The position numbers and the translations under genes were made by a program. Of a stretch of 64,000 nt of DNA, positions 25,957-34,143 are shown piece by piece (within the stretch, counting starts at the first letter, position 1; each line of letters begins with the position of its first letter). This stretch comes from Roseiarcus sp963741845 (GTDB lineage: Bacteria > Pseudomonadota > Alphaproteobacteria > Rhizobiales > Beijerinckiaceae). The notes beneath the pieces were generated by a model. The model was not told the DNA's origin, did no database searches, and saw nothing but the letters and a program-made list of their open reading frames with translations. The stretch lies in NCBI GenBank assembly GCA_963741845.1, contig CAVUJV010000008.1:81387-145386 (forward strand), written 5' to 3'.

Positions 25957-26409
25957 TTACCCTCCGGCGCCCGCCTTCCGGAAATCGAGCGCGAAATCGA
26001 TCAGCCGCTTCGAATCCCAGTAGACTTTCCCGAGGTAGAAGTCCGTGTCGACGAGACGGATCTCGTCCCGGACGTGCGAGGCCAGCAGGGAGGTCTCGGA
26101 ATAATCGAGCACGATGCATTCCTTGCCGTCGAGCCAGCTCGGCGCCTTGTAGACGCGGGCGACGATCGCCCTCAGCCCGAACGGGAGGATCTCGTTGCGC
26201 AGGAAGCCGGCCTTCGCGTCGAAGACCTTGCCTTTCCAGGCGAAGATATTGATGGCCGCCGCGATCTCCGGGCTGAACAGGGTTCCCGGCGCGATGATCG
26301 CCGTGCCCGCCGCCTCGCCGTTGGGGATCGGGCCCGCCTCGTGGGCGCTGAACAGCGCGTCGAGGTCCGACTGAGACATGCCGAGCAGCTGTTTCGCGTC
26401 CAAGGACAT
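25957..26409 (-). CDS. Uncharacterised 150-residue protein of the redox island
   Basis: I do not recognise this protein. It starts MSLDAKQLLGMSQSDLDALF (ATG at 26409, with GGAGG just upstream). It then has GTAIIAPGTLFSPEIAAAIN, FAWKGKVFDAKAGFLRNEIL, and a conserved-looking core IVARVYKAPSWLDGKECIVL followed by DYSETSLLASHVRDEIRLVD. The end is FYLGKVYWDSKRLIDFALDF. No signal peptide, no TM helix and no cysteine cluster apart from one Cys are seen. The fold looks alpha/beta with an aromatic-rich C-terminal half, perhaps a lipid- or ligand-binding barrel. It is the first gene upstream of the membrane protein and DyP genes (69-bp gap), so it probably belongs to the same transcript. Confidence 0.7.
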   Translation of the reverse strand: MSLDAKQLLGMSQSDLDALFSAHEAGPIPNGEAAGTAIIAPGTLFSPEIAAAINIFAWKGKVFDAKAGFLRNEILPFGLRAIVARVYKAPSWLDGKECIVLDYSETSLLASHVRDEIRLVDTDFYLGKVYWDSKRLIDFALDFRKAGAGG

Positions 26410-26490
26410 CGCTTCCTCCGCCGTCAAATAAAAAAGGATTAAGCCACATCTCCGCAGAGGGGTCCATGGCGTTCGTTGCGGGGATCCGCG

Positions 26491-26668
26491 CTGTCATGGC
26501 CGGCCTTGTGCCGGCCATCCACGCCGAGCCAGTACAATTCGGCTAATCGATATGACGCGACCAATAAAATCAGTGCCTTATACGGGCAAGGGGCCGTGTT
26601 CACGTGGATGGACGGGACAAGCCCGTCCATGAGCGGCGGCGCTGAACGCTTCCACCGATTGGCCAACA
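26491..26668. repeat. Dispersed palindromic element with inverted hairpin ends, copy A
   Basis: The left part holds a hairpin ATGGCCGGC-CTTGT-GCCGGCCAT (26496-26518). The right part holds ATGGACGGG-ACAAG-CCCGTCCAT (26608-26630) in the opposite orientation, each followed inward by ATCCACG or its complement. The two hairpins thus form about 30-bp inverted ends around a 90-bp AT-richer core. A flank with GATTGGCCAAC is shared with a second, reversed copy at 61571-61718. It resembles the palindromic intergenic elements of Rhizobiales. Confidence 0.75.
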
Positions 26669-26882
26669 GCTAGCGCTTTAAGAGCCAACTAAGAATTTCT
26701 GAAAAATGAAATCAGAAACATTTTGTTCCGATTTTTCGACATTCGCGCTATGATGCTTCATCGCCGTCAAGCCGGAAGCCGCCGATGCACGAAATCGCCG
26801 AAGCCGCCGCCCCGCCGCCAGGACCGGCGGCCGTGCTTTGGCCATCTTTCGGCCATCCGAAGTCCATGGGTCGCGCCGCCGC

Positions 26883-26939
26883 CGGAAGGAAAATCCAGCG
26901 CAAGTCCTTGAGAAGTCCCGATTCGCGGAAGAAAATGGC
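26883..26939. repeat. 57-bp dispersed repeat, copy 2
   Basis: This is a gap-free match to 5670-5726 (about 50/57 identical), sharing GATTCGCGGAAGAAAATGGC. It lies in the gene-free stretch 26410-27104, which also contains the palindromic element and an AT-rich patch at 26690-26755 that looks promoter-like but has no assigned gene. Nothing else is visible in this stretch. Confidence 0.7.
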
Positions 26940-27104
26940 TGCGTTTTCGACCGGTTTTTCGCTGAAAATCGTCTGGAATCGCCCGCCTTTCATGCGAAAA
27001 ACGATGAAAACAGGCGCGAAAACGCGCCAAAAACGCGCCCAAACGCATGCCGCTCATGAGGCTGGCGTCGCCGGCGGAGCGCTGGAGGGGCTGCCGATCT
27101 CGCC

Positions 27105-27713
27105 TCAGACCCGTCCCGTGCGCAGCGCCCGCAAGGTCATCGCGAGCACCGCCTCGAATCGCGTCTCGACCGCGCGGGGCGCCGCATCCTTGTCGAGCCG
27201 CAAGGCGACCGGATGGATGAAGCGGTGGCCTGCGTCGAAGATCAGGGACATGGCGCGGCGGCGGTCCGTCATGGCGAAGGCGCCGGAGGCGATGCCCTCC
27301 TCGACGACCTGCTGAACGTCCAGCTGCACGCGCGAGCGGTGCTTGCGGGCGCTCGCGCGGTTCTTCGCCAGAGCCTCGATGAGAAGATCGAACAGGGCGG
27401 GATCGGAATCGAGCTTCATCCGGTAGTCGCGATGGACCGCCATCAGGATCCGCTCGAGCTTGTCATGCGCCGGGTCCGCGCCGTCCGCCGCATCGCGCAG
27501 GCGCCGCTCGAGCGGCCTCAGGCTCGCTGCGACCACCTCGTCGAGCAGCGCCGTCTTCGACGGAAAGTAGCGGTAGACATTGGCGTGCGTCATGCCGGCG
27601 TCGGCGGCGACGCCGACGACGGTCGTGCGCGCATGGCCGAACCGGCGCACATGCGCGTGGGCGATCTCGACAAGCCGCGCTTCGTTGCTTTCCGCCGGCG
27701 CGGCGACGGCCAT
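27105..27713 (-). CDS. TetR-family transcriptional regulator
   Basis: The 202-residue product has a TetR N-terminal helix-turn-helix domain. The recognition region is VVGVAADAGMTHANVYRYFP SKTALLDEVV (residues about 32-60), with the near-universal YRYF.SK signature. The C-terminal ligand domain (ALFDLLIEALAKNRASARKH, IFDAGHRFIHPVALRLDKDA) has no recognisable ligand class. The start MAVAAPAESNEARLVEIAHA is an ATG at 27711-27713, 1 bp after the zapE stop; the upstream open frame is a shadow of zapE. The regulated genes are not evident: it may act on its own operon or on neighbouring envelope genes. Confidence 0.88.
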   Translation of the reverse strand: MAVAAPAESNEARLVEIAHAHVRRFGHARTTVVGVAADAGMTHANVYRYFPSKTALLDEVVAASLRPLERRLRDAADGADPAHDKLERILMAVHRDYRMKLDSDPALFDLLIEALAKNRASARKHRSRVQLDVQQVVEEGIASGAFAMTDRRRAMSLIFDAGHRFIHPVALRLDKDAAPRAVETRFEAVLAMTLRALRTGRV

Positions 27714-27714
27714 G

Positions 27715-28881
27715 TCAGGTCTCCGCCAGTCCGCCGAGATCGGCGGAACCCATGCCCCCGCGCCCATGCGGCAAAGCGAGATAGTCGGCCGAGCGCATCT
27801 CGATGAGGCGGGACGCCGTGCGGGCGAATTCGAAGGCCTCCGCGCCCTCGCCGCCTTCAAACAGAGCCTCGGGCTCGGCGGCGGCCGAGGCCACGAGCTT
27901 CACCCGCATGTCGTAGAGCGCGTCGATCAGGATGATGAAGCGCTTCGCCTCGTTGCGCTCGTCGGCGCCGATGACCGGAATATGGTCGAGGAAGAGCGTG
28001 TGGAAGCGCTCGGCCAGCTCCAGATAATCGGCCGAGCCCAGCGGGCGCCGGCAGAGGGCGTCGAAATCGAAACGGACCACGCCGTCGACCGCCTGCGGCG
28101 CGTAGAGGGAGCGTCCGAGCAGCTCGATCTTCATCGGCGCGCCGCGCGGCCGCCCCGTCATTGCGAGAAAGGCCGCGTCGAGCGCGGCGTCGGCTTCGGG
28201 TCCGAGCGGCGTGTAATAGACGGGGGCGCGCGTGAGCTTCTCAAGCCGGTAGTCGGTGCGCGCGGCGAGTTCGACGATGGCGCAGCGCTCCTCGAGCAGC
28301 GCGATGAAAGGCAGGAACAAGGCGCGGTTGAGCCCATCCTTGTAAAGATCGTCCGGCGCGACATTGGAGGTCGCGACCATGACGACGCCCGCCGCGAACA
28401 GGGCCGAGAACAGGCGCGCCAGAATCATGGCGTCGGCGATGTCGCGCACCGCGAACTCGTCGAAGCAGAGGAGCGACGATTCCCTGGCGAGCTCGGCGGC
28501 GACCGGCGCAATCGGATCTTCGCCGGAGACTTCGCCCTTCTTGCGCGCCTGCCGCCAGGCATGCAGGCGCGCATGGACGTCGGCCATGAAAGCGTGAAAA
28601 TGGGCGCGCCGCTTCGGCGCGGCTTCCGCCGCATCGAAGAACAGGTCCATCAGCATCGTCTTGCCGCGCCCGACCTCGCCATGGACATAGAGGCCGCGCG
28701 GCGGCTCGGCCGGCTTCGCGCCGAGAAAGCGGGTAAGGCCCCGCGGCTTTCCTTCCGCGCGATAGCCCCTGAGCCTTGCGCAGAGCGCGTCAAGCTGCTC
28801 GGCGAGTTCGGCCTGCGCGGGGTCGAAAGCATAATGGTGTTCGGCGACGAGAGCCCGATACCGCCCCGCGACCGAGGTCAT
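27715..28881 (-). CDS. zapE: AFG1-like ATPase / cell division protein ZapE
   Basis: The 388-residue product is an AFG1/LACE1-type P-loop ATPase. In E. coli the homologue ZapE associates with the Z-ring; mitochondrial AFG1 assists turnover of respiratory proteins. Walker A is YVHGEVGRGKTMLMDLFF, Walker B is LLCFDEFAVRDIADAMIL, and sensor-like ATSNVAPDDLYKDGLNR and IPVIGADERNEAKRFIILID follow. The ATG at 28879-28881 gives MTSVAGRYRALVAEH, the family N-terminus. The neighbours are tetR downstream (1 bp) and a small secreted protein gene upstream. Confidence 0.93.
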   Translation of the reverse strand: MTSVAGRYRALVAEHHYAFDPAQAELAEQLDALCARLRGYRAEGKPRGLTRFLGAKPAEPPRGLYVHGEVGRGKTMLMDLFFDAAEAAPKRRAHFHAFMADVHARLHAWRQARKKGEVSGEDPIAPVAAELARESSLLCFDEFAVRDIADAMILARLFSALFAAGVVMVATSNVAPDDLYKDGLNRALFLPFIALLEERCAIVELAARTDYRLEKLTRAPVYYTPLGPEADAALDAAFLAMTGRPRGAPMKIELLGRSLYAPQAVDGVVRFDFDALCRRPLGSADYLELAERFHTLFLDHIPVIGADERNEAKRFIILIDALYDMRVKLVASAAAEPEALFEGGEGAEAFEFARTASRLIEMRSADYLALPHGRGGMGSADLGGLAET

Positions 28882-28907
28882 GGCGACGGCGCCAGCGGTA
28901 AGCGCGC

Positions 28908-29429
28908 TCACTCCGCCGGCGTCACGATCGCGGTGAGCTCCCCGTTGCGGACGCCGCTGACCTGAAGGTCGAGCGGCCGCGCCGGCAGCTCGAACTTGAC
29001 GCTCTTCCGCGCCCCCTCGCAGCCCTTGACGCCCGAGAATCCCTTGAGATGCAGAAAGCTCCCCTGGTCGATGACGTCGACCCAAGCCTCGCCGCCGATC
29101 GTGATCTTGTAGAGGCCCGCCTTTGGAGGCGCCGGCAGGACGAAGTGACCGGCGTTGTCCGGTTCGTACTTCGACGCCCGTTCCGGCGGCTGCGGCAATC
29201 CGGCCTCCGCGATCGGCTGAAGCTTCAGGGCGACCGCGGCGCCATAGGGCAGAGCGCCTCCGTTGGCGACCGACGCCTTCGTGGCGAGCAGCGCCGCGCG
29301 CTCATGATCGAGCGGCCATTTGAAGGCCGCGCAACCGGAGGGCTCTTCGGCGGCAAGGCCCATCGAAGGCGTAGCGGCCGCGAGGGCCACGGCGATCAGA
29401 AGCGGGAGACGGCTCACTGGCACAGTCAC
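28908..29429 (-). CDS. Conserved-looking secreted protein of unknown function
   Basis: The product has a signal peptide (LPLLIAVALAAATPSMGLAA) and a mature domain of about 145 residues. It contains CAAFKWPLDHERAALLATKA, YEPDNAGHFVLPAPPKAGLY and VDVIDQGSFLHLKGFSGVKG. A conserved Cys pair (CAAF and GCEGARKS) could form a disulfide. I do not recognise the family. The start is uncertain: GTG at 29427-29429 (used here) puts the signal peptide at the N-terminus; GTG at 29423 and TTG at 29456 are alternatives. It lies between zapE and ctpA genes on the same strand. Confidence 0.65.
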   Translation of the reverse strand: MTVPVSRLPLLIAVALAAATPSMGLAAEEPSGCAAFKWPLDHERAALLATKASVANGGALPYGAAVALKLQPIAEAGLPQPPERASKYEPDNAGHFVLPAPPKAGLYKITIGGEAWVDVIDQGSFLHLKGFSGVKGCEGARKSVKFELPARPLDLQVSGVRNGELTAIVTPAE

Positions 29430-29452
29430 GCGTGAGGTCTGCCTTGCGGCGA

Positions 29453-30820
29453 TCAATTGGCGGGCGCCGTGGATTTTGCGGAGACCTGAGCGGCCTCCTG
29501 CGCGGCCTGGGCGGCGCGCGCCGCGTCGGCCTGCTGTATCACGGCCTCGGCAGGCACGCCGTGCAAAAGGCTGATCGCCGCCTGGAGCTGCGTGTCCTTC
29601 TCCTTCTCGGGGGGCACATAGGCGTCCGAGCCCTTCTCTTCCTCGCCAGCGCTCCTCTTGAGATGGCCGAACAGCGACGCCTCGCCCATGCTCGACACCT
29701 TGCCCTTGAGGTCGCCGGGGATGTTCTCGAGCACCACCATGTCCGGCTCGATGCCGCGGGCCTGGATGGAGCGGCCGGAGGGCGTGTAGTAGCGCGCGGT
29801 CGTGAGCTTCAGCGCGCCGTCGTCGCCGAGCGGCAGGATGGTCTGCACGGAACCCTTGCCGAAGGAGCGCGTTCCGATCAGCGTCGCGCGCTTCAGGTCC
29901 TGCAATGCGCCGGACACGATCTCCGAAGCGGAAGCCGAGCCGCCGTTAACCAGCACGACAACAGGCTTGCCCTGCGAGAGATTGACGCCCGGCCTCGCCG
30001 TATAGCGCTGCTGCTGATCAACGTTGCGACCGCGGGTCGAGACGATGTCGCCGCTGTCGATGAAGGAGTTGGTGATTTCGACGGCCTGATTGAGAAGTCC
30101 GCCGGGATTGTTGCGCAGGTCCAGGATGTAGCCCTTGAGCTTGGCCGACCCGGGATCGCGGCGGAAATGCTCGAACGCCTTCCGCAAGCCGTCATAGGCT
30201 TCCTGATTGAACTGGGTGATGCGGATATAGCCGATGTCGCCAGCCTCGACGCGCGAGCGCACGGACCGGACGTGGATGATCTCGCGGACGATGGTGTATT
30301 CTTTGGCCTGCTTGTTCGAGCCGCGCTCGACGAGAAGCCTCACGGGCGACTTGGCGGGGCCGCGCATCTTGTCGACCGCCTCCTTGAGCGTCAGGCCCTT
30401 CACCGGCGTATCGTCGATCTTGATGACGAGATCGCCCGTCATGAGGCCGGCGCGCGCCGCAGGCGTGTCGTCGATGGGACTTACGACCTTGACGAGCCCG
30501 TCCTCCATCATGACCTCAAGGCCGAGGCCGCCAAACTCCTCGCCTTTCATGCTGCTCTGGAAGTCCTGCAGCGCTTTGGCGTCGAAATAGGTCGAGTGCG
30601 GATCGAGGGACGCAAGCATCCCGTTGATCGCGCCCTTGATCATTTTGTCGTCGTCGGGTTTCTCGGCGTAGCTGTCGCGGACCTTGTTGAACACGTCGGA
30701 GAAGAGCGAGAGCTCGTCGGTGGAGTTGGACGACGCAGCCCGCAGCGCGCCCTGCGACAAGCCGCCGAGCGCCACGCCGACGACGGCGCCGACCAGGAGA
30801 TAAGAGGTTCGCTTCTTCAT
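29453..30820 (-). CDS. C-terminal processing protease CtpA-like (S41 family), second tandem copy
   Basis: This S41A periplasmic serine protease has 455 residues. The signal or anchor is SYLLVGAVVGVALGGLSQGA. A PDZ domain is centred on GLGLEVMMEDGLVKVVSPID, and the catalytic Ser/Lys lie in VNGGSASASEIVSGALQD and IGTRSFGKGSVQTILPL. The Ala/Gln-rich tail has no further domain. The ATG at 30818-30820 begins MKKRTSYLLVGAVVG. It lies 34 bp downstream of a paralogous ctpA on the same strand. The two share ASLDPHS.Y, the PDZ core and the active-site blocks, so this is a tandem duplication. Family members trim penicillin-binding proteins, lipoproteins or murein hydrolases. Confidence 0.9.
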   Translation of the reverse strand: MKKRTSYLLVGAVVGVALGGLSQGALRAASSNSTDELSLFSDVFNKVRDSYAEKPDDDKMIKGAINGMLASLDPHSTYFDAKALQDFQSSMKGEEFGGLGLEVMMEDGLVKVVSPIDDTPAARAGLMTGDLVIKIDDTPVKGLTLKEAVDKMRGPAKSPVRLLVERGSNKQAKEYTIVREIIHVRSVRSRVEAGDIGYIRITQFNQEAYDGLRKAFEHFRRDPGSAKLKGYILDLRNNPGGLLNQAVEITNSFIDSGDIVSTRGRNVDQQQRYTARPGVNLSQGKPVVVLVNGGSASASEIVSGALQDLKRATLIGTRSFGKGSVQTILPLGDDGALKLTTARYYTPSGRSIQARGIEPDMVVLENIPGDLKGKVSSMGEASLFGHLKRSAGEEEKGSDAYVPPEKEKDTQLQAAISLLHGVPAEAVIQQADAARAAQAAQEAAQVSAKSTAPAN

Positions 30821-30854
30821 CGGAGGTCGCTCGATCCCGAGACCTGCTCTTTGA

Positions 30855-32255
30855 TCAGTTAGGCTTGGCGTTCGTCGAGGGCGCAGCCCCCGGCGTTCCG
30901 CTCTTGCCGGCGTCGGTCTTCGACGCCTCGGACTTGGGCGCTTCACCCTTCGCCGTTTCGTTCGACTGCACGGGCTTGCCGTTCAGGAGCGCGATCGCGG
31001 CGGCGAGTTGCTTGTCGTCCTTCTGGTTCGGCGGGACATAGGCCTGCGAGGCGGAGGTGTCCTCGTCGCTATTGCTCAGGTGGCCCTTCAGCGACGCCTC
31101 GCCTTTCATGTCGTCCTTGCCCTTGAGATCGTCCGGCACGTCCTCGAGGATCTTGATGTCGGGCTCGATGCCCTTGGCCTGGATAGAGCGGCCGGACGGC
31201 GTGTAGTAGCGCGCGGTTGTGAGCCTGAGCGCGCCTTCGTCGCCAAGCGGCATGATGGTCTGCACGGAGCCCTTGCCGAAGCTGCGGGTGCCGATCAGCG
31301 TCGCGCGCTTATGGTCCTGCAGGGCGCCCCCCACGATCTCGGACGCCGAGGCGGAGCCGCCGTTGATGAGCACAACAACCGGCTTGCCCCCCGAGAGGTC
31401 CTGGCCGGGCTTGGCGTCAAAGCGCTGCGTCTCGTCCGGCGTGCGGCCGCGGGTCGAGACGATCTCGCCCTTGTCGACGAAGTCGTTGACGACGTCGATC
31501 GCCTCGTCGAGCAGGCCGCCCGGATTGTTGCGCAGATCGAGGATGTAACCTTTGAACTTGTCGGCGGGGATCTCTTTCTTGAGCTTCTCCATGGCGTCCT
31601 TCAGCCCTTCGCCGGTCTGCTCGGTGAACTGGGTGATGCGGATGTAGCCGATGTCGCCGTCTTCCACATGCGAGCGCACGGACTGCACATGGATGAGTTC
31701 GCGAACGATGGTGAATTCCTTCACGTCTTTCTTCGGCCCGCGCACGACCTTGAGCTTGACGGGCGCGTTGATCGCGCCGCGCATCTTGTCGACCGCCTGG
31801 TCGAGGGTCATGCCCTGGGTCGAGACGCCGTCGATGGAGACGATGATGTCCCCCGAAAGGATGCCCGCCTTGGCCGCCGGCGTGTCGTCGATCGGGGTGA
31901 CGACCTTGAGCAGGCCGTCCTCTTGCGTGACCTCGATGCCCAGACCACCGAACTCGCCCTTCGTCTGGACCTGCATGTCCTTAAAGGCTTTGGGGTCCAT
32001 GTAGCTCGAATGCGGGTCGAGCGAGGCCAGCATGCCGTTGATCGCAGCCTCGATCATCTTGGCTTCGTCGGGCTTCTCGACATAATCGTTCTTGATCTTG
32101 TCGAAGACGTCGCCGAACAGATTGAGCTGGCGATAGGTGTCGGATGCGGCGGCGAACGCCGCGGGACTGACAGATTCCAGCAGCGACGGGACAGCGACCG
32201 TCACAGCGGCGCCGAGTATGAGACCGAGGCCCAAATATCCAATCTTGCGATTCAT
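30855..32255 (-). CDS. ctpA: C-terminal processing protease CtpA (S41 family), first tandem copy
   Basis: The 466-residue product starts MNRKIGYLGLGLILGAAVTV with a signal peptide. The PDZ domain carries FGGLGIEVTQEDGLLKVVTP, and the catalytic blocks are LINGGSASASEIVGGALQDH (Ser) and IGTRSFGKGSVQTIMPLGDE (Lys). The C-terminal tail is rich in Lys, Ala, Ser and Asn. The start is fixed by the ATGA overlap with the envC stop at 32252-32255. A single open frame runs from here into envC (to 33614), but only because envC has a one-base insertion; this is not a genuine fusion. The rlmH-envC-ctpA order is typical of alphaproteobacteria. Confidence 0.93.
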   Translation of the reverse strand: MNRKIGYLGLGLILGAAVTVAVPSLLESVSPAAFAAASDTYRQLNLFGDVFDKIKNDYVEKPDEAKMIEAAINGMLASLDPHSSYMDPKAFKDMQVQTKGEFGGLGIEVTQEDGLLKVVTPIDDTPAAKAGILSGDIIVSIDGVSTQGMTLDQAVDKMRGAINAPVKLKVVRGPKKDVKEFTIVRELIHVQSVRSHVEDGDIGYIRITQFTEQTGEGLKDAMEKLKKEIPADKFKGYILDLRNNPGGLLDEAIDVVNDFVDKGEIVSTRGRTPDETQRFDAKPGQDLSGGKPVVVLINGGSASASEIVGGALQDHKRATLIGTRSFGKGSVQTIMPLGDEGALRLTTARYYTPSGRSIQAKGIEPDIKILEDVPDDLKGKDDMKGEASLKGHLSNSDEDTSASQAYVPPNQKDDKQLAAAIALLNGKPVQSNETAKGEAPKSEASKTDAGKSGTPGAAPSTNAKPN

Positions 32256-33614
32256 CCGCGCGCCTTTTCGATGCCTGCCTTCGCCCACCACGGCCCCGGA
32301 TCGATTGCCGTTCCGTCTTTCCTGAGTTCGATATAGAGAACGGGTTGCGCGGCGCCAACTGCGGCCGCCGCCGCCATCCGGACCGACCCGTCGCCCATAG
32401 CGCCAACAGGTTCGCCGGTCAGGACGAACTCCCCGGACGTTACGTTGATTTCGATCCATGCCGGCGAGAAGGATATAATATCCCCCACCGGCATTGAGGA
32501 TCAAGAGTTGCCCGTATGTTCGATACGGGCCGGAATAGACCACCGAACCGTCGGCGGGCGCGGAAACCACGGCGCCGGCGAGCGTTGCAACCGAAACCCC
32601 ATGTTCCGTCCCGCCAAGCCCGTCAGGATCGCCGTAACTCTTGAGAACGGCGCCCGCGACAGGGAGCGGCAGCCGCCCCTTCACTTCCGGGAAGGCGACT
32701 TCCGGCGCCAGGCGAGCTGACGCCTGCTTCTGCGCATCCTCGGCCTTCACCAAGATTTGATGCGCAGTTTCGGCCGCTGCGGCGCGGGCGGCGTCGGCTG
32801 CCGCCTTCTTCTGGTTCTCGATGGCGTCGAGCCGCCCGATCAGGTCCTTCAACGAGCTTGCCTGTCTGGCGAGGCCGGCCGCGCGCCGCTGCTGCGCGTC
32901 GAGCGCACTCTCGGCGGTGGTCTGCGAGAGGCGGCGGGCCTCGATGAGCGCCGAGAGCCTCGCCTTTTCAACCGCGAGCGACGCCGTCTTCTGGGCGAGG
33001 GCGACGCGCTCAGCGGCGATGGATGCGCGCGTCTTCCTGAGGGAGTTGATATCGCGCGCGAGCGCCTCCATCTCGGCCTTAAGCTCGGGGATCATCGCGC
33101 CGAGCACCGAGGCGGCGCGCACGGCGTCGGCCATGTCTCCGGGCTTGACCAGAATGGCGGGCGGCGGGTTCGCCCCCATGCGCTGGAGCGCCGCCAGAAG
33201 CTCGGCGATTGCGTCCCGCCGCTTGTCGAGCGAGGCGGCGGCCGAATCGGCCTCGCCGTTCAACGCCTTGAGCCGCTCGTCGGCCGCGGCTACGCCGCGC
33301 TCCGAATCCTGGACCTTGGCGGTCGTATCGATGAGGGCGGCGGTCAGGCGGGCGCGGTCGTTGCGAACCGACTCGATCTCCGCCTCGATTGCGCGGCGCT
33401 GCTCCTCGGAGGCGCGGATTGTGTCCTCTACGCCGCGCAACTCGATCTCCTTCTCCGCCCGCTGCAACTGGTCGGGAGGAGGAACGTCGGCCGGCGCCGG
33501 GCCGCCGAACGCGGCCAGAGGCCAGGCGACCGCGGCGCCAAGCGCCGCAGCGCCGAGCCCGTAATGTCTGCCCTCACGCGCCACGGCGACCATCGGCTGG
33601 GTCAAGATCATCAA
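32252..33614 (-). pseudogene. envC: Murein hydrolase activator EnvC-like, frame broken near the C-terminus
   Basis: EnvC-type proteins activate amidases through a catalytically inactive LytM (peptidase M23) domain. The frame gives a signal-like N-terminus, a long coiled coil (about residues 50-300), and the LytM domain from LPVAGAVLKSYGDPDGLGGT through AGAVVSAPADGSVVYSGPYR to GGGYYILLAGMDR. It then goes out of frame. Removing one A (plus-strand TTT at 32449-32451) restores INVTSGEFVLTGEPVGAMGD and VLYIELRKDGTAIDPGPWWA, ending with a TGA that overlaps the ctpA ATG. The start is uncertain (33614, 33611 or 33593). An error in a short A run is the likeliest cause. It is part of rsfS-rlmH-envC-ctpA. 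Confidence 0.87.
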
Positions 33615-33635
33615 ATCTGGCCGGAATCACGGCAG

Positions 33636-34118
33636 TCATGCGCGATGATAGGGGTGGCCGGAAAGAATTGTGATTGCACGGTAAAGCTGCTCGGCCGCCA
33701 TGACCCTCGCGAGCTGATGAGGCCAGGTCATTGCGCCGAAGCAGATCACGCGATGCGCCTCTTCGCGGACCCTCGGGTCGAGCCCATCGGGGCCGCCGAT
33801 CACGATAGCGTAGGCGGGGCGCGCGGAGTCGCGAACGGCGGCGATGTCTGCCGCCCATTGCTCGCTGGTGAACGCGAGGCCCCGTTCGTCGAGCGCAACA
33901 AGCGCCGCCCCCTGAGGCGCCGCAGCGCGAATGGCCTCCGCCTCCTCGGCGCGCCGGTCTTCGGGGCGTCGCGCCCGCGATTCGGCGATTTCGCGTATCT
34001 CGACGCTTCCGATCCCGACACCGCGCGCGCTATCCGAAAGGCGCTTGAAATAGCGCTCAAGAAGATCCCGTTCGGGCCCGGCCTTCATCCGGCCGACACA
34101 CAGGAGCGCAAGGCGCAT
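33636..34118 (-). CDS. rlmH: 23S rRNA pseudouridine-1915 N3-methyltransferase RlmH
   Basis: RlmH is a SPOUT-fold methyltransferase acting on pseudouridine 1915 of 23S rRNA. The 160-residue product begins MRLALLCVGRMKAGPERDLL. It has the SAM-binding knot segments VALDERGLAFTSEQWA and YAIVIGGPDGLDPRVREEA, and ends HQLARVMAAEQLYRAITILS GHPYHRA, the hallmark C-terminus. It lies 25 bp downstream of rsfS and 21 bp upstream of envC. Confidence 0.95.
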   Translation of the reverse strand: MRLALLCVGRMKAGPERDLLERYFKRLSDSARGVGIGSVEIREIAESRARRPEDRRAEEAEAIRAAAPQGAALVALDERGLAFTSEQWAADIAAVRDSARPAYAIVIGGPDGLDPRVREEAHRVICFGAMTWPHQLARVMAAEQLYRAITILSGHPYHRA

Positions 34119-34143
34119 GGAGCCGCCGCGTCAGGGACGATTG

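Noticed and set aside
17163..26409. The redox island considered as a methanol or methylamine oxidation cluster
   Set aside because: No PQQ dehydrogenase, cytochrome cL, mau or pqq gene is present, and the large cytochrome does not match MauG in length.
26690..26760. AT-rich patch considered as a phage attachment site or replication origin
   Set aside because: No repeated core, integrase, DnaA boxes or replication gene is present. It is more likely an unassigned promoter zone or decayed DNA.
30855..33614. A single 919-codon frame that looks like an EnvC-CtpA fusion protein
   Set aside because: The join exists only because of one extra A in envC. The other frame restores the LytM C-terminus and a TGA overlapping the ctpA ATG, and the fused stretch between them is nonsense.
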